Shown piece after piece: positions 4,983-9,243 of a stretch of DNA of 9,243 nucleotides. Origin of the DNA: Pseudomonadota bacterium (GTDB lineage: Bacteria; Pseudomonadota; Gammaproteobacteria; Burkholderiales; Thiobacillaceae); the NCBI GenBank assembly GCA_021821425.1, contig JAKACL010000108.1, forward strand, positions 1-9,243, in the 5' to 3' direction. The notes below the pieces were generated by a model that searched no databases, was not told where the DNA came from, and worked only from the letters and a program-made list of their open reading frames with translations. The stretch's first letter is position 1. The number at the start of each line of letters is the position of its first letter. A program made the translations under genes and the position numbers.

Positions 4983-7856
4983 ATGAACGCCAAGATCAAA
5001 CTCGAAAATCACGACGCCCAGGAAATCAAGTACACCACCTGCTACATGTGCGCCTGCCGTTGCGGCATCAAGGTGACGCTGGAGGACAACAAGGTCCGCT
5101 TCATCCAGGGCAACCGCAACCACCCCACCAACCAGGGCGTGCTGTGCGCCAAGGGATCGGCCGGGATCATGAAGCAGTATTCCACCGCCAAGCTGACCCA
5201 GCCGCTGATGAGGAAGCCGGGCACCGAGCGCGGCGAAGGCATCTACGAGCCGATTTCCTGGGAACAGGCACTCGACGTGCTGACCGACCGCCTGGAAGAG
5301 ATCCGCGCGACCGATCCGTCGAAACTGGCCTACTTCACCGGCCGCGACCAGATGCAGGCATTGACCGGCTTGTGGGCGCAGCAGTTCGGCACTCCCAACT
5401 GGGCGGCGCACGGCGGTTTCTGCTCGGTCAACATGGCGGCGGCCGGCCTGTATTCGATCGGTTTCTCGTTCTGGGAGTTCGGCGCGCCCGACTGGGATTA
5501 CGCCAAGTACTTCATCATGTGGGGCGTGGCGGAAGACCACTCGTCCAACCCGATCAAGATCGGTCTGGAAAAGTTGAAGCGCCGTGGCGGCAAGTTCGTC
5601 ACCGTCAACCCGGTGCGCACCGGCTACTCGGCGATCGCCGACGAATGGCTGCCGGTCAAGCCTGGCATGGACGGCCTGCTCGCCATGTCGATGGTGCACG
5701 TGCTGCTGAAGCACGAAAAGTTCGACTACGAATTCCTGGTGCGCTACACCAATGCCTCCTGGCTGGTGGTACAGACCCCGGGCCAGAAGGGCGACGGCCT
5801 GTTCCTGCGGGACGAGAACGACCATCCGCTGATCTGGGACATCGACAAGGAAGCCTTCAGGAACGGCATCGACGGCGACATCGCCCCGGCGCTGTTCGGC
5901 GAATTCGTGGCGCCCGACGGCCGCCGCGTCAAGACCGTGATGTCGCTGATGGTCGAGCGCTATCTCGACGCGCGCTACGCGCCGGAAAACGTCGCGCTGG
6001 AATGCGGCCTGCCGGCCGAGAGCATCGAGCGCATCGCGCTGGAAATGGCGCACGTCGCGTTCAAGGAGACGGTCGAGCTGCCGATCGAATGGACCGACGT
6101 GTGGGGCCGCAAGCACGACAAGGTGGTGGGCCGCCCGGTGGCGATGTATGCGATGCGCGGCATCGCGGCACACTCCAACGGCTTCCATTCCTGCCGCGCG
6201 ATCCACATGATCCAGATGCTGCTGGGCGCGCTCGACGCGCCGGGCAACTTCCGCGCCCGCGCACCGTACCCGAAGCCGATTCCGCCGCACCAGCTGCCGG
6301 AAAACAACATCGACATCATCAACGCGCCGAACACGCCGCTGTCGCGTCCGCCGCTCGGCTTCCCGACGCGTCCGGAAGACCTGGTGATCGACGAGTTCGG
6401 CAATCCGCTGCGCATCGACAAGGCCTTCTCGTGGGAGATTCCGCTGTCCTCGCACGGCATGATGCACATGGTCATCACCAATGCGGTCAACCACGACCCC
6501 TACGCGATCGACACGCTGATCCTGTTCATGGCCAACATGGCGTGGAACTCGACGATGAACACGGCCAATGTGCAGGACATGTTGCGCGCCAAGGACCCGG
6601 ACGAACCTGGCATGTACAAGATTCCGTTCCTGGTGGTGATCGACGCGTTCCACTCGGAGATGACCAACTTTGCAGACCTGATCCTGCCGGACACGACCTA
6701 CCTCGAGCGCTACGACACCATCTCGCTGCTCGACCGTCCGATTTCCGAGCCGGATGCGGCAGCCGATGCGATCCGTCATCCGCTGGTGACCCCCGACCGC
6801 GATGTGCGGCCGTGGCAGGAAGTGATGGTCGAGCTGGCGTCGCGCCTGAAATTCCCCGCCTTCACCAAGCCGGACGGCACGCGCAAGTTCAGCGGCTACA
6901 AGGACTTCATCGTCAACTTCGAGCGTTCGCCCGGCATCGGTTTCCTCGCCGGCTGGCGTGGCAAGGACGGCACCCAGTCGCTCAAGGGCGAGCCGAATCC
7001 GAACCAGTGGGAAAAGTACATCGAGAACGAGAGCTTCTTTGCCCATCACTGGCCCGACAACCAGAAGTACATGCGCTTCGCCAACAAGGATTACCTCGAC
7101 GTGGCTGCGGACGTCGGCTTCGTCGGCAAGGTCGAGCCCATCATCATGCAGTTCTATTCCGAGCCGCTGCAGAAATTCCGCCTGGCGGGGCAGGGCCTGT
7201 ACGACGGGCCGCAGCCGAACAACCAGGTCGACCGCGAGCGCCTCGTGAAGTACTTCGATCCGCTGCCGATGTGGTACGAGCCGCTCGAGCAGCAGCGCGT
7301 CGACGCGGACGAATACCCGTTTTTCGCGCTGACCCAGCGGCCGATGTTCATGTACCACTCGTGGGATTCGCAGAACGTGTGGCTGCGCCAGATCATGGCG
7401 CAGAACTACATGTACATGAACGCGCGCAAGGCCGCTGAAATGGGCATCAAGGACTTCGACTGGATCTGGGTCGAGTCGCACAACGGCAAGATCCGCTGCC
7501 AGGTCAAGACCATGGAAGGCACTCAGGAAAACACTATCTGGACCTGGAACGCGATCGGCAAGCAGAAGGGCGCCTGGGGCCTGAAGGACAACGCCTCCGA
7601 GGCGACCAAGGGCTTCCTGCTCAACCATCTGATTTCCGAGTTGCTGCCGGAAAAGGCCGGCGAGCGCCGCGTCACCAACTCCGACCCGGTGACCGGCCAG
7701 GCGGCGTGGTTCGACCTGCGCGTGAAGCTCTGGAAGGCGGCGCCGGGCGAGACCGGCTCGTGGCCGCAGTTCGACGCGCTGAAGAAGTTGCCGGGCGACG
7801 AATATGATCGCCCCGACGTGTTGCGCTACGACGCGCGGACCCACGAAAAAAACTAA
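4983..7856 (+). CDS. soeA: SoeA, molybdopterin catalytic subunit of cytoplasmic sulfite dehydrogenase
   Basis: SoeA oxidises sulfite to sulfate, passing two electrons to SoeB. The 957-residue product belongs to the DMSO reductase family. An N-terminal [4Fe-4S] site is formed by Cys20, Cys23, Cys27 and Cys55 (TTCYMCACRCG then VLCAKGSAG). A cysteine in GGFCSVNMAAAG (Cys147) is the probable molybdenum ligand; that assignment is inference. A long pterin-binding body follows, and the C-terminal dinucleotide-binding domain starts near DEYPFFALTQRPMFMYHSWDSQNVW. There is no twin-arginine or Sec signal, so it acts in the cytoplasm, as known for Allochromatium SoeABC and unlike exported polysulfide or tetrathionate reductases. 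The ATG at 4983 has AGAGG 4 bp upstream; a TTG at 4899 is in frame but would place the palindrome in the coding region. soeB follows after 36 bp. A related polysulfide/thiosulfate reductase is the main alternative. Confidence 0.9.
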   Translation: MNAKIKLENHDAQEIKYTTCYMCACRCGIKVTLEDNKVRFIQGNRNHPTNQGVLCAKGSAGIMKQYSTAKLTQPLMRKPGTERGEGIYEPISWEQALDVLTDRLEEIRATDPSKLAYFTGRDQMQALTGLWAQQFGTPNWAAHGGFCSVNMAAAGLYSIGFSFWEFGAPDWDYAKYFIMWGVAEDHSSNPIKIGLEKLKRRGGKFVTVNPVRTGYSAIADEWLPVKPGMDGLLAMSMVHVLLKHEKFDYEFLVRYTNASWLVVQTPGQKGDGLFLRDENDHPLIWDIDKEAFRNGIDGDIAPALFGEFVAPDGRRVKTVMSLMVERYLDARYAPENVALECGLPAESIERIALEMAHVAFKETVELPIEWTDVWGRKHDKVVGRPVAMYAMRGIAAHSNGFHSCRAIHMIQMLLGALDAPGNFRARAPYPKPIPPHQLPENNIDIINAPNTPLSRPPLGFPTRPEDLVIDEFGNPLRIDKAFSWEIPLSSHGMMHMVITNAVNHDPYAIDTLILFMANMAWNSTMNTANVQDMLRAKDPDEPGMYKIPFLVVIDAFHSEMTNFADLILPDTTYLERYDTISLLDRPISEPDAAADAIRHPLVTPDRDVRPWQEVMVELASRLKFPAFTKPDGTRKFSGYKDFIVNFERSPGIGFLAGWRGKDGTQSLKGEPNPNQWEKYIENESFFAHHWPDNQKYMRFANKDYLDVAADVGFVGKVEPIIMQFYSEPLQKFRLAGQGLYDGPQPNNQVDRERLVKYFDPLPMWYEPLEQQRVDADEYPFFALTQRPMFMYHSWDSQNVWLRQIMAQNYMYMNARKAAEMGIKDFDWIWVESHNGKIRCQVKTMEGTQENTIWTWNAIGKQKGAWGLKDNASEATKGFLLNHLISELLPEKAGERRVTNSDPVTGQAAWFDLRVKLWKAAPGETGSWPQFDALKKLPGDEYDRPDVLRYDARTHEKN

Positions 7857-7892
7857 AAGCAGTACCAAAGCGAATTTAAGCGAGAGAGAACT

Positions 7893-8588
7893 ATGAGACT
7901 TGGATTGGTCATCGACCTCGACGTGTGCGTGGGCTGCCATGCCTGCGCCATCGCCTGCAAGGAGTGGAACGCGTCCGGCACCATCGGCCCGTTGTCCGAC
8001 TACCAGCCCTACGGCGCCGAGCCGTCGGGCGTGTGGTTCAACCGGATTCGCCATTACGAAATGGACGAATATCCGAACAACAAGACCATCAACTTCCCGA
8101 TGTCGTGCATGCACTGCGAGGATGCCGACTGCGTCACCGTGTGCCCGACCGGCGCTTCCTACAAGCGTCCCGAAGACGGCATCGTGCTGATCGACCAGGA
8201 CAAGTGCATGGGCTGCAACTACTGCTCGTGGGCCTGCCCCTACGGCGCGCGCGAGCTCGACCGTTCATCCGGCACGATGAAGAAATGCACCCTGTGCGTC
8301 GACCGCATCTACGACCAGAACCTGCCGGTCGAGGAACGCCAGCCTTCCTGCGTGCTGACCTGTCCGGCGCACGCCCGCATGTTCGGCGACTTCGACGATC
8401 CCGATTCGGCGGTGTCGCGCACCGTGCGCGAGCGCGGCGGTTACCCGCTGATGCCCGAGCTCAACTACAACCCGACCAACCAGTACCTGCCGCCGCGCCG
8501 CAAGCCGGTGATTCCGGTCGACACCCAGCCCAAGGGCGGGCTGAAGGAAAGCATCAAGCAGTTCGCCAACAAGCTGGTGCGCCGGTGA
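7893..8588 (+). CDS. soeB: SoeB, four-cluster iron-sulfur subunit of sulfite dehydrogenase
   Basis: SoeB carries electrons from SoeA to the membrane subunit SoeC. The 231-residue DmsB/NrfC-like protein contains 16 cysteines in four groups, each able to hold a [4Fe-4S] cluster: 12, 15, 18, 22; 72, 75, 80, 84; 105, 108, 111, 115; and 132, 135, 153, 157. The N-terminus MRLGLVIDLDVCVGCHACAIACKEWN is typical, with no signal peptide, so it is cytoplasmic. The tail after residue 185 is rich in proline and basic residues and probably contacts SoeC. GAGAG lies upstream of the ATG. It is the middle gene of the soeABC operon, 36 bp after soeA and 34 bp before soeC. Confidence 0.95.
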   Translation: MRLGLVIDLDVCVGCHACAIACKEWNASGTIGPLSDYQPYGAEPSGVWFNRIRHYEMDEYPNNKTINFPMSCMHCEDADCVTVCPTGASYKRPEDGIVLIDQDKCMGCNYCSWACPYGARELDRSSGTMKKCTLCVDRIYDQNLPVEERQPSCVLTCPAHARMFGDFDDPDSAVSRTVRERGGYPLMPELNYNPTNQYLPPRRKPVIPVDTQPKGGLKESIKQFANKLVRR

Positions 8589-8612
8589 TCGCGCTGTCCG
8601 AATTATTGAGCC

Positions 8613-8617
8613 AGGAG
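8613..8617 (+). promoter_or_regulatory. soeC ribosome binding site
   Basis: AGGAG with 5-bp spacing to the ATG at 8623; it sets the start of the membrane subunit and places it 34 bp after soeB. Confidence 0.75.
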
Positions 8618-8622
8618 TAATC

Positions 8623-9243
8623 ATGCATCCCGCTTTCTCTGTCATTTTTTTCACCGTGGCATCGGGCGCCGGCTTCGGCCTGATCTCGCTGCTGTTCATT
8701 GCCGACTTCTTCAAGCTCGGCGGCGGATTCAGCCGCGAGCAACTGGTGATCGGCGGACTCATGGCCATGGGTCTGATCGTCTTCGGCCTGCTGTCGTCGA
8801 CCTTTCACCTCGCCAACCCGAAAAACGCCTGGCGTGCGTTCAGCCGCTTCCGCACCTCGTGGCTGTCGCGCGAGGGCGTATTCGCGGTGGTGTTCATGCC
8901 GCTGGCGCTGGTCTATCTCATCAGCATCTGGTTCGACGCGCCGCAGGTGTTGCGGGTGGCCTCCGGTTTTCTGGCGGCGGTCATGGCCTGGATCACCGTG
9001 TTCTCCACCGGCATGATCTACGCCTGTCTGAAGACCATCCGCCAGTGGAACACCCCGCTGGTGCCGGCCAACTATCTCGCGCTGGGTTACGCCAGCGGCA
9101 GCCTGCTGCTGCTGCTCGGCGCGGTCGTCGCCGGGCTCGACACCACGCCGTATATCGCGATGTCGGCGCTGATCATGTCGATCGCGGCGGTGCTGAAGGC
9201 GATCTATTATTTCTGGATCCGCAGCCCCGGCCTGTCGCCGACC
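8623..9243 (+). CDS. soeC: SoeC, DmsC-family membrane anchor and quinone-reducing subunit (3' end cut by window edge)
   Basis: SoeC anchors SoeAB to the cytoplasmic face of the inner membrane and hands electrons to quinone. The visible 207 residues (MHPAFSVIFFTVASGAGFGLISLLFIADFF onward) contain about six hydrophobic membrane spans: near residues 5-27, 44-62, 84-105, 113-135, 147-170 and 175-197. The loop HLANPKNAWRAFSRFRTSWLSREG (about 66-89) matches the DmsC family pattern after the second span. The family is usually around 300 residues with eight spans, so roughly a third is missing beyond the right edge. It is the last visible gene of the soeABC operon. Confidence 0.9.
   Translation, partial: MHPAFSVIFFTVASGAGFGLISLLFIADFFKLGGGFSREQLVIGGLMAMGLIVFGLLSSTFHLANPKNAWRAFSRFRTSWLSREGVFAVVFMPLALVYLISIWFDAPQVLRVASGFLAAVMAWITVFSTGMIYACLKTIRQWNTPLVPANYLALGYASGSLLLLLGAVVAGLDTTPYIAMSALIMSIAAVLKAIYYFWIRSPGLSPT

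Noticed and set aside
4941..8114. 1057-codon open frame on the minus strand opposite soeA and soeB
   Set aside because: Rich in His, Arg and Val with no domain pattern; it is the expected antisense shadow of GC-rich codon use in two clear genes.
4983..9243. Identity as an exported polysulfide, tetrathionate or DMSO reductase
   Set aside because: The catalytic subunit lacks any Tat signal, and the subunit set with a four-cluster SoeB and DmsC-like anchor beside sox genes fits SoeABC better; a phylogeny would settle it.

Overview
The window looks like part of the chromosome of a sulfur-oxidising betaproteobacterium, perhaps of the Thiobacillus/Sulfuritalea kind. The basis is high GC, third-position-GC-rich codon use, sox genes of the XYZ type, and a soeABC-type cytoplasmic sulfite dehydrogenase. 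The genus is inference.

Layout. Left third, minus strand: an M48 metalloprotease/chaperone with a TPR-like tail (1458-2879) lies upstream of soxX (875-1255), soxY (366-833) and soxZ (1-311, cut at the left edge). The sox genes are tightly spaced and each has a good ribosome binding site. About 200 bp between the protease and soxX holds the likely sox promoter. Middle, plus strand, divergent from the protease: moaC (2973-3449), then a secreted alpha/beta-hydrolase-like protein of unknown function (3514-4215) overlapping a TlpA-type thioredoxin (4212-4724) in an ATGA junction. Right half, plus strand: after a 258-bp leader with an AT-rich core and a near-perfect 20-bp palindrome come soeA (4983-7856), soeB (7893-8588) and soeC (8623 to the right edge, cut).

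How it fits together. SoxXA attaches thiosulfate to the C-terminal cysteine of SoxY in the periplasm, with SoxYZ as carrier. Sulfite formed in the cytoplasm from stored or imported sulfur would be oxidised to sulfate by SoeAB, with electrons passed through the membrane anchor SoeC to quinone. SoeA needs a molybdenum bis-pyranopterin cofactor, and moaC, which acts early in making that cofactor, sits just upstream. The TlpA-like protein could serve periplasmic thiol chemistry, either cytochrome c maturation or SoxY reduction, but this is not shown by sequence. There are no RNA genes, insertion sequences, CRISPR arrays or phage genes that I can see. The least understood parts are the hydrolase-like protein and the soeA leader.
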